Source of the DNA: Nitrospira sp.
GTDB lineage: Bacteria; Nitrospirota; Nitrospiria; Nitrospirales; Nitrospiraceae
NCBI GenBank assembly: GCA_029865485.1
Contig: JAOUGT010000012.1
Coordinates: 1 to 32,889, forward strand
Reading direction: 5' to 3'
Length of the DNA stretch: 32,889 nucleotides
Shown here: positions 1-7,769 of the stretch, in pieces
How the letters are laid out: every line of letters begins with the position of its first letter
Numbering within the stretch: the stretch's first letter is position 1
Program-made: the position numbers and the translations under genes
Notes under the pieces: generated by a model
What the model was told of the DNA's origin: nothing
The model's database searches: none
The model's input: the letters and a program-made list of their open reading frames with translations, nothing else

Positions 1-275
1 AGCTTCTTTACTTTCCAGAGGCGTTCGAGGGCGATGGCCGGCAGGCGATCGCTGAACGTATTCCCGACGAGCTCCGATTCGCGGTCCCACATGACGAAGC
101 AGTCCAATTCGCCTGCAACGCCGTCTGCATCGGCAAACACGTCGTTCTTCCTGCCGGATGTCCGGCCACTCAGGACTGGCTGCATAGTCGAGGGTATGTC
201 ACTCACCCGGTTCAGCTCGATGAATTCATGAAATCAGGAGGCGCAGCCAAGTGCATGACGCTGGCGTTGGACTGA
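1..275 (+). CDS. C-terminal part of a dimethylargininase / arginine deiminase-family enzyme (partial)
   Basis: An open frame enters from the left edge (first whole codon at base 3) and stops with TGA at 273-275, giving about 90 residues. The start lies outside the window. The tail contains FACNAVCIGKHVVLP, then an HSRGY segment, and ends in KSGGAAKCMTLALD. This arrangement is the C-terminal signature of the DDAH/amidinotransferase fold, with the catalytic cysteine in the GG-x3-C-MT motif. Family members hydrolyse the guanidino carbon of arginine or methylated arginines, giving citrulline plus an amine. The usual catalytic His and acidic residues would lie upstream, outside the window, so the exact substrate cannot be told. 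Family assignment is fairly secure; subfamily is not. Confidence 0.78.
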   Translation, partial: LLYFPEAFEGDGRQAIAERIPDELRFAVPHDEAVQFACNAVCIGKHVVLPAGCPATQDWLHSRGYVTHPVQLDEFMKSGGAAKCMTLALD

Positions 276-280
276 GCACA

Positions 281-360
281 ATCATTGGTTACTGGTCATG
301 GGCCAATCCATGAACAGACACGACGTCATTCTGACCAATGACGATTGACCACTGACCACT
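281..360. repeat. Stem-loop repeat built from TGACCA/TGGTCA units
   Basis: Between two genes that end towards each other, TCATTGGT (282-289) pairs with ACCAATGA (334-341), and CATGG (297-301) pairs with CCATG (308-312). Further TGACCA-like units follow at about 346-358. It could form a hairpin in the mRNA of either flanking gene and may help end transcription, but there is no T-tract. Confidence 0.4.
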
Positions 361-707
361 CACTTCTTCCGAAACAGGAATGCCCCGTACATCCCCGCAA
401 TCGCAATCGTCACCAATTCAATGGTCAGCAGCATGCGGCTCACCACGGCCTCAGTGGATGGAGGCGAGAGGATGAAATGCACACCCAGAAATTCCGGTGG
501 CTGACTCGGTGGCGCTTCCCACGGCGGAAACAGCGCCGCCAGAATCAGTGCCGCGACCATACCGTAAAGGATAGGGAGGTTGAGTTGATCGGTAGGGGTT
601 GCACGAGATCCTGGCCCGGACGCAGTCCCATCAAACCGGCACCCGCACTGAATACAGAACCGATTAATCTCTGCTTGTGATCGGTCGCAGGAAGGGCAGG
701 TTTGCAT
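360..707 (-). CDS. Zinc-ribbon membrane protein of unknown function
   Basis: From the ATG at 707 the protein is 115 residues. It opens MQTCPSCDRSQ and continues to FCIQCGC, two CxxC knuckles typical of a short zinc ribbon. A linker follows, then two hydrophobic segments (LPILYGMVAALILAALF and LLTIELVTIAIAGMYGAFLF), and it ends in basic FRKK. This suggests a small inner-membrane protein with an N-terminal cytoplasmic zinc ribbon. An in-frame GTG at 731 would add eight residues. I prefer 707 because such proteins usually start right before the first knuckle. The best Shine-Dalgarno, GGAGG at 749-753, instead points to an out-of-frame ATG at 741. Function is unknown. Confidence 0.7.
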   Translation of the reverse strand: MQTCPSCDRSQAEINRFCIQCGCRFDGTASGPGSRATPTDQLNLPILYGMVAALILAALFPPWEAPPSQPPEFLGVHFILSPPSTEAVVSRMLLTIELVTIAIAGMYGAFLFRKK

Positions 708-775
708 GCTTGGATATTCCCGGTATGCCACCTACATACATGGGAATGCCTCCGAGATGCTAGCCCGCCGGGTAG

Positions 776-1543
776 CTAGAAGTGGTAACTCACCCCAAAG
801 GAAAAGATGATCGGATTATAGGTGGCCTTAAAGCCAAATGATCCGGAGTCGGTCGCGTCAAAACTGAACCTCGTGTGATTGTACCGCACTTCTCCATATC
901 CGGAGATGTGTTTCGTAAAGAAGTATTCGCCCCCGAGCTTCACATTCACCCCGACCGTCGTTGAACTCTGTGTCCCGACAAACGAGACCTCCGTCGTGTT
1001 GATGCGGGACAAGAATATTGCAGGACCAACCCCGACATACGGTTGAAAGCGCGCCTTGTCGTAGCGAAACATGAGATTGAACGGCGCAATGGTGATCACG
1101 CGAAAGTAATCGCCCGGGAAAATGTTCGTCACACTTCCGCTCGCAACGACCCCTCCGTTAACCACGGTTCCTGGAAGAATACTGACCCTTGTCGGTCCTT
1201 GCTCAATATGAGGGGTGGTGTAGTAAGCTTCCAGTTCCACACCGAACCAGCTCACGCGTGGGAAGTAGTAGCCGATCTTCCCGCCCCACACAGGAGAACT
1301 AGCCAAATCACGACCCGACATCGACCCTCGAGGGGAGAGGGTCGATCCCGGAGGCCCCCCTAGATCGGTGAGGTCGACTCGCGCGAGCTTGTTGTTATCG
1401 CCGATGAATGTCGTTCCAACTTGTCCACCGATGTACATTTCTGAATAGGCGCTGGAGACGCTCAGAAATAAGAGAAAAACGGCAAACCACACGGCTTGCA
1501 TTTCTATTCCTAAGCCATTTCGTCTCTCAAGCCGTGGTTTCAT
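776..1543 (-). CDS. Outer-membrane beta-barrel protein
   Basis: This 255-residue protein has a basic N-terminus (MKPRLERRNG), a hydrophobic stretch (VWFAVFLLFLSVSSAYS) and a likely signal cleavage near AYS-EMYIGG. The mature part is rich in alternating polar and aromatic strands (IGGQVGTTFIG, FGVELEAYY, FQPYVGVGPAIF, GGEYFFTKHISGYGEVRYNH) and ends in SFGVSYHF. A terminal phenylalanine is typical of substrates of the BAM barrel-assembly machinery. It resembles the OmpW/OmpA-barrel type of eight-stranded proteins (PF13505-like). The start at 1543 is chosen because GGAGG stands eight bases upstream. A longer frame to 1585 lacks this. Ligand or role is unknown; the gene stands alone, divergent from gpsA. 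Confidence 0.85.
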   Translation of the reverse strand: MKPRLERRNGLGIEMQAVWFAVFLLFLSVSSAYSEMYIGGQVGTTFIGDNNKLARVDLTDLGGPPGSTLSPRGSMSGRDLASSPVWGGKIGYYFPRVSWFGVELEAYYTTPHIEQGPTRVSILPGTVVNGGVVASGSVTNIFPGDYFRVITIAPFNLMFRYDKARFQPYVGVGPAIFLSRINTTEVSFVGTQSSTTVGVNVKLGGEYFFTKHISGYGEVRYNHTRFSFDATDSGSFGFKATYNPIIFSFGVSYHF

Positions 1544-1724
1544 CACCACTTCCTCCCCATCACTGTATTCGTCGATATCGCCCATCTAGGACCCGATTCG
1601 TTTGCGACAACATGCTCTTCAAATCCACACCAGGCTGTCAAGCATGTTCCATGCCACGCTACAAGACATTGATTCCCATATTCCCTTAGGTGATTTAGAG
1701 AATTTGAAGGACCTGTTCCATTCG

Positions 1725-1754
1725 TTGACAGGTTCTTGAAGCCGTTCCTATAAT
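1725..1754 (+). promoter_or_regulatory. Consensus sigma-70 promoter of gpsA-larB
   Basis: TTGACA at 1725-1730 and TATAAT at 1749-1754 are both perfect consensus hexamers, separated by 18 bases. Transcription would start near 1761, leaving a leader of about 44 bases before gpsA. Such a promoter predicts strong constitutive expression. Confidence 0.85.
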
Positions 1755-1804
1755 CGGCTCCCACAAGTGTGTTGGTGATCATGTGGACATCAGACTGATT
1801 GCGC

Positions 1805-2821
1805 ATGACTGTTTCTCTCAGCAAGATATGTGTGATCGGCGCAGGGGCCTGGGGTACAGCCTTGGCCAAACATCTGGCCGAAAAGGGGATGGAGATTCGT
1901 CTCTGGGCCTATGAACGAGACGTCGTTCACGCCATCAATACCTCCCACGAAAACCCGATTTTTCTCAAAGGTGTCTCACTCCCCCACCGCTTGATCGCTA
2001 CCACATCTCTGGACGAAGCAACGAGATCGTGCGAAGGGCTTGTGTTCGCCGTGCCTTCCCATGCCACGCGATCCGTGCTTCGAAACCTGAAGCCCTTCTT
2101 GTCCGATCCCATTCCATTGATCTGTGCGACCAAGGGCATTGAGGAAGAAACAGCCAAATTGATGACTCAAGTGATGGAAGATGAGTTACCGCCCCCCATG
2201 CACCGTGCCCTGATGGTGCTATCAGGACCAAGCTTCGCCGCTGAGCTCAGCGCAGGGCTGCCCACAGCCGTCTGCCTGGCTGGCCAGGATACGCTGTTAG
2301 TCCAGCGGTTTCAGAACGCCTTGATGACACCTGTGTTTCGCGTGTATGCCGACAGCGATCTGCTGGGCGTCCAACTCGGCGGAGCGTTGAAGAACGTCAT
2401 GGCGCTGGCCGCCGGTGTCATCGATGGCCTGGAACTCGGGCTGAATGCCCGCGCCGCTCTCATCACCCGCGGATTGGCGGAAATCATCCGGCTCGGGGTC
2501 GCAATGGGAGCCGATCCTCGCACATTTTACGGACTCTCCGGGGTGGGCGATTTGATTTTGACCTGTACCGGGACGCTCAGCCGGAATCATTCCGTGGGTG
2601 TACGACTCGGCAAGGGCGAGCGGCTCGAGGCCATCGTCGGCGGAATGCAGGCCGTCGCCGAGGGCGTCAGAACGGCCCGCGCCGCGTTCACCCTAGCCCT
2701 CCGTCACCAGGTCGAGATGCCCATCATTCAGGAGATCAACGCCGTTCTGCATGAGAACAAATCCTGCCGAAAAGCGGTTAGTGACCTGATGGAACGAGAT
2801 GCAAAACTGGAAAAGGGATAA
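1805..2821 (+). CDS. gpsA: NAD(P)-dependent glycerol-3-phosphate dehydrogenase
   Basis: GpsA reduces dihydroxyacetone phosphate to sn-glycerol-3-phosphate, the backbone for phospholipids, in the cytoplasm. The 338-residue protein shows the Rossmann motif GAGAWG at residues 12-17, VFAVPSHATR, CATKGIE and LSGPSFAAEL. It also has the catalytic-domain signatures ALKNVMALAAGVIDG, NARAALITRGLAEI and GVGDLILTCTGTLSRN. Length and motif order match the family. The ATG at 1805 is preferred over an in-frame TTG at 1799; neither has a strong ribosome site. larB starts two bases after its stop, so the two are surely co-transcribed from the promoter at 1725. Confidence 0.97.
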   Translation: MTVSLSKICVIGAGAWGTALAKHLAEKGMEIRLWAYERDVVHAINTSHENPIFLKGVSLPHRLIATTSLDEATRSCEGLVFAVPSHATRSVLRNLKPFLSDPIPLICATKGIEEETAKLMTQVMEDELPPPMHRALMVLSGPSFAAELSAGLPTAVCLAGQDTLLVQRFQNALMTPVFRVYADSDLLGVQLGGALKNVMALAAGVIDGLELGLNARAALITRGLAEIIRLGVAMGADPRTFYGLSGVGDLILTCTGTLSRNHSVGVRLGKGERLEAIVGGMQAVAEGVRTARAAFTLALRHQVEMPIIQEINAVLHENKSCRKAVSDLMERDAKLEKG

Positions 2822-2823
2822 AC

Positions 2824-3579
2824 ATGAATCCAGAAGGGCTTGAACAATTACTTCAACAGGTCCACTCAGGGGGGCTGAGCGTCAAACAGGGGCTCCAGCG
2901 CCTGCGATCTCTTCCCTATGAAGATCTTGGGTTTGCGTCGCTTGACCACCATCGATCGTTGCGGCAAGGATTCCCTGAAGTCATACTCTGCGAGGGGAAG
3001 ACCACGGTACAGGTGGTGGCGATCGCTCGGGCCTTAATCAAAAAAGGAGGCCCCTTCCTGGCCACCCGTGCGGAACCAACCGTCGGCCGAGCGATTCGTC
3101 GTCTCAATCGCCGCGCGCGATACTATCCTGACGCACGTCTCGTTGCGATCCACCCGACACGGCATAGCGCGCAAGGCCACATCCTGGTCGTCACCGCCGG
3201 CACTGCCGATGTCCCCGTAGCGGAAGAAGCTCGCATTACGGCTGAAGTGATGGGGAGCCGCGTGGAACGCCTGTACGATGTCGGCGTCGCAGGGATCCAT
3301 CGCCTGCTTGGAAAGAAAGACCGCTTATTTGATGCCCGGGTGATCATCGTGGTTGCCGGAATGGATGGCGTCTTACCGAGTGTGGTGGGAGGGCTCGTTC
3401 ACTGTCCGGTCATCGCCGTCCCGACGAGCCGGGGGTATGGAGCCAGTTTCGGCGGAGTGGCTGCGTTGTTGACGATGCTGAATTCTTGTGCCGCCGGTGT
3501 GGGAGTCATGAATATCGACAACGGCTTCGGCGCCGCCTGCCTCGCCCATCGCATCAACATGCTGGGCGTGAAAACTTAG
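2824..3579 (+). CDS. larB: Nickel-pincer cofactor biosynthesis protein LarB (pyridinium-3,5-biscarboxylic acid mononucleotide synthase)
   Basis: LarB carboxylates nicotinic acid adenine dinucleotide on the pyridinium ring and cleaves the phosphoanhydride. This is the first step towards the nickel-pincer cofactor of lactate racemase and related enzymes. The 251-residue protein has the usual N-terminal helical part (to about residue 90) and a PurE-like C-terminal domain. Family blocks are VVTAGTADVPVAEEA, DVGVAGIHRLL, VVAGMDGVLPSVVGGL, VPTSRGYGASFGG and LNSCAAGVGVMNIDNGFGAA. Cys222 in LNSCA matches the cysteine that covalently holds the substrate in characterised LarB. AAAGGGA precedes the ATG. 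larC lies downstream past an antisense gene; larE is not in the window. Confidence 0.93.
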   Translation: MNPEGLEQLLQQVHSGGLSVKQGLQRLRSLPYEDLGFASLDHHRSLRQGFPEVILCEGKTTVQVVAIARALIKKGGPFLATRAEPTVGRAIRRLNRRARYYPDARLVAIHPTRHSAQGHILVVTAGTADVPVAEEARITAEVMGSRVERLYDVGVAGIHRLLGKKDRLFDARVIIVVAGMDGVLPSVVGGLVHCPVIAVPTSRGYGASFGGVAALLTMLNSCAAGVGVMNIDNGFGAACLAHRINMLGVKT

Positions 3580-3655
3580 CAGCGTGTTGACGAACCCTGC
3601 GCTGACTCTAAAAAGGATCGGCTCGTAGGGTGGGCGACTGGATCTGGATGCCCCG

Positions 3656-3766
3656 CAGGCTGTTCAGAAAGGCCGCAGCGAGCGAAGAGGCGAAGCGTAC
3701 TCTTCTCTGTACGTTGAGCCTCTGAGCGATGCGAGAACGCCGCTGGCGGGCTTTGTCAACAGCCTG
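3656..3766. repeat. 111-bp inverted-repeat element (REP/MITE-like)
   Basis: The element is bounded by perfect inverted ends CAGGCTGTT and AACAGCCTG. Inside, GAGGCGAAGCGTAC (about 3689) is an imperfect mirror of GTACGTTGAGCCTC (about 3711), so almost the whole element can fold into one long hairpin. There is no open frame. From memory, similar sequences are frequent between genes in Nitrospira genomes; this was not searched. It lies between the 3' ends of larB and the secreted-protein gene. Confidence 0.7.
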
Positions 3767-3794
3767 TTAGCAGTGTGTGAGCGTTTCGGAACGG

Positions 3795-4343
3795 TCAGTT
3801 GACTTCGAGCATGCCTCGTTTCGGCCATGCCACCATCATCGTCCGAGGTCCTTTGTCACCGTTCGCCAGCAATTTTGTCCGGACTTCATAGGCGTAGGTG
3901 CCCGCCCCGGCAACCTGTTTGCGGTGGTCCTGACCATCCCAGAGGAGTTCGACCAACACCTTGGGGCGCTCGTGATCCCCATTTTTCGTCGACACGCTCT
4001 GCACAGGCTGTCGATGCGTGAGAAACCGAAGAGAGGTCTTCGACGGTGAACTGATGAGGGAGGTCACCTCCAGAATCATGGCACGGTCGACATCTCTGGG
4101 AAGCTGAACCGTCACTGAAAACTGAAGCGGTCCATCGCCCTGGGTATACGGCATCGGGGTGATAGTCAGATCGACGATTTTGAGCTCCGGTTCCGGTCTG
4201 GGAGCACGTGACGACTTCTCCTTGGCAACACTCTCGGTCGGTGGGAGCCCCACCAGGAGAGCGGACAGGCAGAGAAGCCCGAGGGTGAGTCCTTGACTTC
4301 GTGGCTGGTGCGATCTCGTTAACAACAGAACACCTACCTTCAT
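3795..4343 (-). CDS. Secreted protein with a FlgD-Ig-like C-terminus, unknown function
   Basis: From the ATG at 4343 the product has 182 residues. The N-terminus MKVGVLLLTRSHQPR is followed by GLTLGLLCLSALLVGLPP and an SVAKEK cleavage-like site, so it is probably exported. The rest reads as beta-rich. The end, ELLWDGQDHRKQVAGAGTY followed by a Y-x-V strand, resembles the WDGxDxxGxxVxxGxY pattern of FlgD-type immunoglobulin-like domains. This suggests an extracytoplasmic beta-sandwich. It lies antisense between larB and larC. A TTGACA hexamer (TGTCAA on the plus strand, 4409-4414) upstream may be its -35, but no good -10 is seen. The longer open frame to 4673 overlaps larC and is not believed. 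Confidence 0.7.
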   Translation of the reverse strand: MKVGVLLLTRSHQPRSQGLTLGLLCLSALLVGLPPTESVAKEKSSRAPRPEPELKIVDLTITPMPYTQGDGPLQFSVTVQLPRDVDRAMILEVTSLISSPSKTSLRFLTHRQPVQSVSTKNGDHERPKVLVELLWDGQDHRKQVAGAGTYAYEVRTKLLANGDKGPRTMMVAWPKRGMLEVN

Positions 4344-4502
4344 CGGATATGGGTGATGACTCCACCGACACTCACCTTTCAATGGGGGATAACATAGCCT
4401 CCCGGAGCTGTCAACGAAGCATCGACAATGAACCAATGATTGCCGTTCAGCCACACCTTCGGTAAGATGTGCGGTCCTTTTGCCTACTATGTAAGGAGAG
4501 CT

Positions 4503-5708
4503 GTGGGCCGACATCTGCATTTCGACTGTTTTTCCGGCGTGAGCGGGGACATGATCTTGGGTGCCTTGGTCAGTGCGGGTCTGCCCTGGGCCGACCTCGT
4601 CAACGGTCTCAATCGCCTGAAGCTCTCTGGATACACATTGCGGAAGCGAGCGGTGCATCGGGGAGCGCTCCATGCGGTGAAAGTCGACGTCCTGATCAAA
4701 CAGGGGTTTCAGCGACCGCTGACCCTCTCGCGTATTCGAAACATTATTATCGGCAGCACACTCCCGGACTCAGTCAAGGCACGCAGCCTCTCCGTCTTCG
4801 ACCGACTGGCTGACGCAGAAGGGCTGGCCCATCAGGTCTCTGCAAAAGACGTGCATTTTCATGAAGTAGGCGTCGTCGATTCATTCATCGATGTGGTCGG
4901 GGGAGTACTGGGCTGCTATCTCCTAAATGTGACTCGTGCGACCAGCTCCCCGATCAATGTGGGAGCTGGCTCGATTCACACCTCCCATGGTCGCTTACCT
5001 GTACCGGGACCGGCCGTGGCGGCCTTGTCCAAAGGCATTCCTGTCTATTCCGATGGTCCACGACACGAGCTCGCCACACCGACCGGCGTGGCATTGGTCC
5101 GAACATTGGCCTCTGAATTCGGCCCCCTACCAGTCATGCGTAGTCTCGCTGTCGGACATGGCGCAGGAGACCGCAATCCAGAGGACTGGCCAAACGTGTT
5201 GCGCGTATTCTTGCAAGACGACTCGACGCCTGAGGCCTATCAAACCGAGCGCATCATGCAGATTGAGACGAATCTCGACGACCTCAATCCTCAGATCTAT
5301 GAGCACATCATGGAGCAACTCTTGGACCTTGGCGCCGTCGACGTCGCCCTGGTTCCCGTTGTCATGAAAAAAGGCCGGCCAGGCGTGGTACTGACCTGCC
5401 TGACCCCGAAAGAACAGACGAACGCGGTGCTCGAAATTCTCTTCCAAGAAACACCCACTCTTGGCGTGCGACTGCAGGAAGTCACCCGACAGATCCTCCC
5501 GCGTCGTATTGTCCCCGTCAAGATACAAGGGGGCATTGTTCGCATGAAGGTGGCCGATCTGGGTGCGGGATGGGACAAGGCGGCACCGGAGTATATCGAC
5601 TGTCAATCCATCGCGAAACGATCCGGTCGTCCGCTCAAGACCGTCATGGAGGAAGCCTTGCAAACCTATCGACAGACGACCCGTAAGAAACTTCGAGGCC
5701 GCGCATGA
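4503..5708 (+). CDS. larC: Nickel-pincer cofactor nickel insertase LarC
   Basis: LarC inserts nickel into the organic precursor of the nickel-pincer nucleotide in a CTP-dependent step. The protein begins GRHLHFDCFSGVSGDMILGAL, the diagnostic N-terminus of the family. It continues through DVHFHEVGVVDSFIDVVG, SSPINVGAGSIHTSHG, PTGVALVRTLASEFG, METNLDD-like IETNLDDLNPQIYE and KKGRPGVVLTCL. I choose the GTG at 4503 (401 residues) because AAGGAG lies at 4493-4498 and homology starts there. The frame is open further upstream, to an ATG at 4440. Here LarC is one uninterrupted frame, unlike the frameshifted larC1/larC2 of Lactiplantibacillus. Its stop overlaps the antiporter start (ATGA). Confidence 0.92.
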   Translation: MGRHLHFDCFSGVSGDMILGALVSAGLPWADLVNGLNRLKLSGYTLRKRAVHRGALHAVKVDVLIKQGFQRPLTLSRIRNIIIGSTLPDSVKARSLSVFDRLADAEGLAHQVSAKDVHFHEVGVVDSFIDVVGGVLGCYLLNVTRATSSPINVGAGSIHTSHGRLPVPGPAVAALSKGIPVYSDGPRHELATPTGVALVRTLASEFGPLPVMRSLAVGHGAGDRNPEDWPNVLRVFLQDDSTPEAYQTERIMQIETNLDDLNPQIYEHIMEQLLDLGAVDVALVPVVMKKGRPGVVLTCLTPKEQTNAVLEILFQETPTLGVRLQEVTRQILPRRIVPVKIQGGIVRMKVADLGAGWDKAAPEYIDCQSIAKRSGRPLKTVMEEALQTYRQTTRKKLRGRA

Positions 5709-6712
5709 GTACCCTGTACTATGTTCTCCTCTTCCTCGTCTCTGTTGTCGTGACACTGGGCGGGTGTGCGCTGTTCACCAACGCGATCGAATGGCTCGGT
5801 AAACGGCTCGGAATTTCTGAAGGTGCGGTCGGAAGTATCTTCGCGGCCATCGGCACCACACTCCCTGAAACCTCGATTCCGATCATCGCCATTTTCTTCG
5901 GCGAAAGCCCTGAAGAGGTCGAAGTCGGATTAGGTGCCATCCTCGGTGCCCCGTTTATGCTCAGTACGCTGGTGCTGCCGATCTTGGCGCTGTTGGTGGT
6001 ACTGTACGCCCGCGCAGGCAAACGCACCTCGCAATTTCATCTCAACTACCGTGATGTCCTCACGGATCTGACGTTTTTTATGATCGGCTACCTGGTCGCG
6101 CTGGGCTGCGCCTTCGAACGATCGAGGCTCATCCATCTGATCGCCGCCGGTGGGTTGATCTGTTTGTACATTTACTACATGAAACTGAAATTTGCGCCGT
6201 CTTGGGAGAGCGAAGAAGGGGGTGGTGAGCTGGATCCCCTCATTTTCGACAAGACTGCACCCACTCCCTCGCATGTGATGATTGCGTTTCAATCGCTGTT
6301 GGGGTTGGGCGGGCTGATTTTGGGAGCCCATTTGTTCGTGATGGCGGCGGAATCGATGGCGGGATTGTTCTCGATGTCGCCGCTGATTTTGACGCTCCTC
6401 ATCGCGCCGCTGGCCACTGAGTTACCGGAGATGTCCAATAGCTTCCTGTGGCTGTATCGAAAGAAAGACAAGCTTGCCGTCGCCAACGTGACGGGTGCCA
6501 TGGTGTTTCAGGGCACGCTCCCCGTCTCACTCGGGCTGATCGGAACTGAATGGGTCATCGCCCCCTCCGCATTGACGACCATGGTCTTGGCGGTACAGGC
6601 AGTCGGACTGTGCCTCCTGCAGATTCTGCTTGGAGGCCGCTGGCGACCGTGGTTGCTGGGAGCAGGCGCGCTCTTCTATATCGGCTATACCATCTACCTC
6701 TATGCCAACTAG
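5705..6712 (+). CDS. Sodium/calcium exchanger (CaCA) family cation antiporter
   Basis: This is a 335-residue, very hydrophobic protein with about ten membrane segments and the internal two-fold repeat of the CaCA superfamily. The first alpha-repeat is GSIFAAIGTTLPE at residues 43-55. The second is APLATELPEMSNSF near residue 235, followed by VANVTGAMVFQGTLPVSLGL. In the family the conserved Thr/Glu residues of these repeats bind cations exchanged for Na+ or H+. The ion here is unknown. Its ATG overlaps the larC stop by four bases, and its own end overlaps pdxA by eleven, so it is translationally coupled to both. Coupling to larC makes nickel or another divalent cation a possible substrate (inference only). 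Confidence 0.85.
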   Translation: MSTLYYVLLFLVSVVVTLGGCALFTNAIEWLGKRLGISEGAVGSIFAAIGTTLPETSIPIIAIFFGESPEEVEVGLGAILGAPFMLSTLVLPILALLVVLYARAGKRTSQFHLNYRDVLTDLTFFMIGYLVALGCAFERSRLIHLIAAGGLICLYIYYMKLKFAPSWESEEGGGELDPLIFDKTAPTPSHVMIAFQSLLGLGGLILGAHLFVMAAESMAGLFSMSPLILTLLIAPLATELPEMSNSFLWLYRKKDKLAVANVTGAMVFQGTLPVSLGLIGTEWVIAPSALTTMVLAVQAVGLCLLQILLGGRWRPWLLGAGALFYIGYTIYLYAN

Positions 6713-7769
6713 AACCAGGCGAACTCGGAGAACCTCGACATCGTCCTCGCTCCCGTTGCTCGGAATCACCATGGGAGACCCTGCGGGGATTGGTCCGGAA
6801 GTGATCGCAAAAGCGCTGTCGGGAGGACGACTACACAAGACTTGCCGACCGTTGGTGATCGGATCGCTTCCTGTCATGGCTCGCACCATTAAGGCCCTGC
6901 GGCTCACACTGGCGGTACTTCCTGTTGATGGCCATGATATGCCAGCCCCCCGCCGAGGTACTGTGGCCATATTGGACCCGCTGAGTACCCCATTAAGCCG
7001 ATTTACACCAGGCCTCGCAGCTGCCGAAACAGGCGCTGCGTCAGTGCGCTTCATTGAGAAAGCTGTTGAGCTTGCCCAATTGGGCTGTCTCGATGGGATC
7101 GTCACGGCCCCGATTAATAAGGAAGCCATCAACATGGCGGGCTGCCGATACCCGGGCCATACCGAACTGTTGGCGGACCTGACCCAGGCCAAAGAATCAG
7201 GTATGATGATCGTGGGCGGTCCATTGCGGATCATGTTTGTCACGACGCATGTCGCCATCAAAGATCTCCCCTCGCTCCTCACTCAGGCAAAGATTGAAAA
7301 GGCAATCCGTTTGGCTCACCAGGCACTCACCGCTCTCTATGGGATCAAACGACCGAAGATCGGCGTGGCCGCGCTCAATCCACATGCGGGTGAACATGGC
7401 CTGTTTGGAGATGAGGAAGCTCGAGTCATTCTCCCGGCAGCGCGCGCGGCCCAAACGCAAGGCATCCTGGCCAGTGATCCGTTGCCGGCTGATACGCTAT
7501 TCGGAAAGGCGGCAAAAGGGCACTATGACGGGATTGTGGCGTTGTACCACGATCAAGGCTTAATTCCGCTGAAACTCGTCGCGTTCGGCACGTGCGTGAA
7601 TCTCACCGTCGGCTTGCCCATCATTCGCACGTCCGTCGACCATGGCACAGCCTTTGACATTGCGGGGAAAGGGATTGCCGACCCCGGAAGCCTGATCGAG
7701 GCCGTCACTTTGGCAGCACGGATCGTTCAGCGGCGCGGGAAGAAGGGACGCTCCAAGCATGCCGTCTGA
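6702..7769 (+). CDS. pdxA: 4-hydroxythreonine-4-phosphate dehydrogenase
   Basis: PdxA oxidises 4-phosphohydroxy-L-threonine in the DXP-dependent pathway to pyridoxal 5'-phosphate. The 355-residue frame contains GITMGDPAGIGPEV, VTAPINKEA, PGHTELLADLT, VTTHVAIKDL, LNPHAGEHGLFGDEE, DPLPADTLF, LYHDQGLIPLKL and SVDHGTAFDIAGKG. The three metal-binding histidines of the family are in GHTE, NPHAGE and VDHGTA. The start at 6702 overlaps the antiporter stop. An earlier in-frame ATG at 6630 would lie far inside the antiporter and is rejected. The first 17 residues (MPTRTRRTRRTS...) are a basic extension not needed for the fold. Near-linkage to rsmA recalls the pdxA-ksgA order of enterobacteria. Confidence 0.96.
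   Translation: MPTRTRRTRRTSTSSSLPLLGITMGDPAGIGPEVIAKALSGGRLHKTCRPLVIGSLPVMARTIKALRLTLAVLPVDGHDMPAPRRGTVAILDPLSTPLSRFTPGLAAAETGAASVRFIEKAVELAQLGCLDGIVTAPINKEAINMAGCRYPGHTELLADLTQAKESGMMIVGGPLRIMFVTTHVAIKDLPSLLTQAKIEKAIRLAHQALTALYGIKRPKIGVAALNPHAGEHGLFGDEEARVILPAARAAQTQGILASDPLPADTLFGKAAKGHYDGIVALYHDQGLIPLKLVAFGTCVNLTVGLPIIRTSVDHGTAFDIAGKGIADPGSLIEAVTLAARIVQRRGKKGRSKHAV

Noticed and set aside
5127..5756. Minus-strand frame of 209 codons over larC
   Set aside because: Antisense to LarC, whose motifs are unambiguous.
6527..7282. Minus-strand frame of 251 codons over the antiporter/pdxA junction
   Set aside because: Low-complexity, Ser/Arg-rich translation antisense to two well-supported genes.
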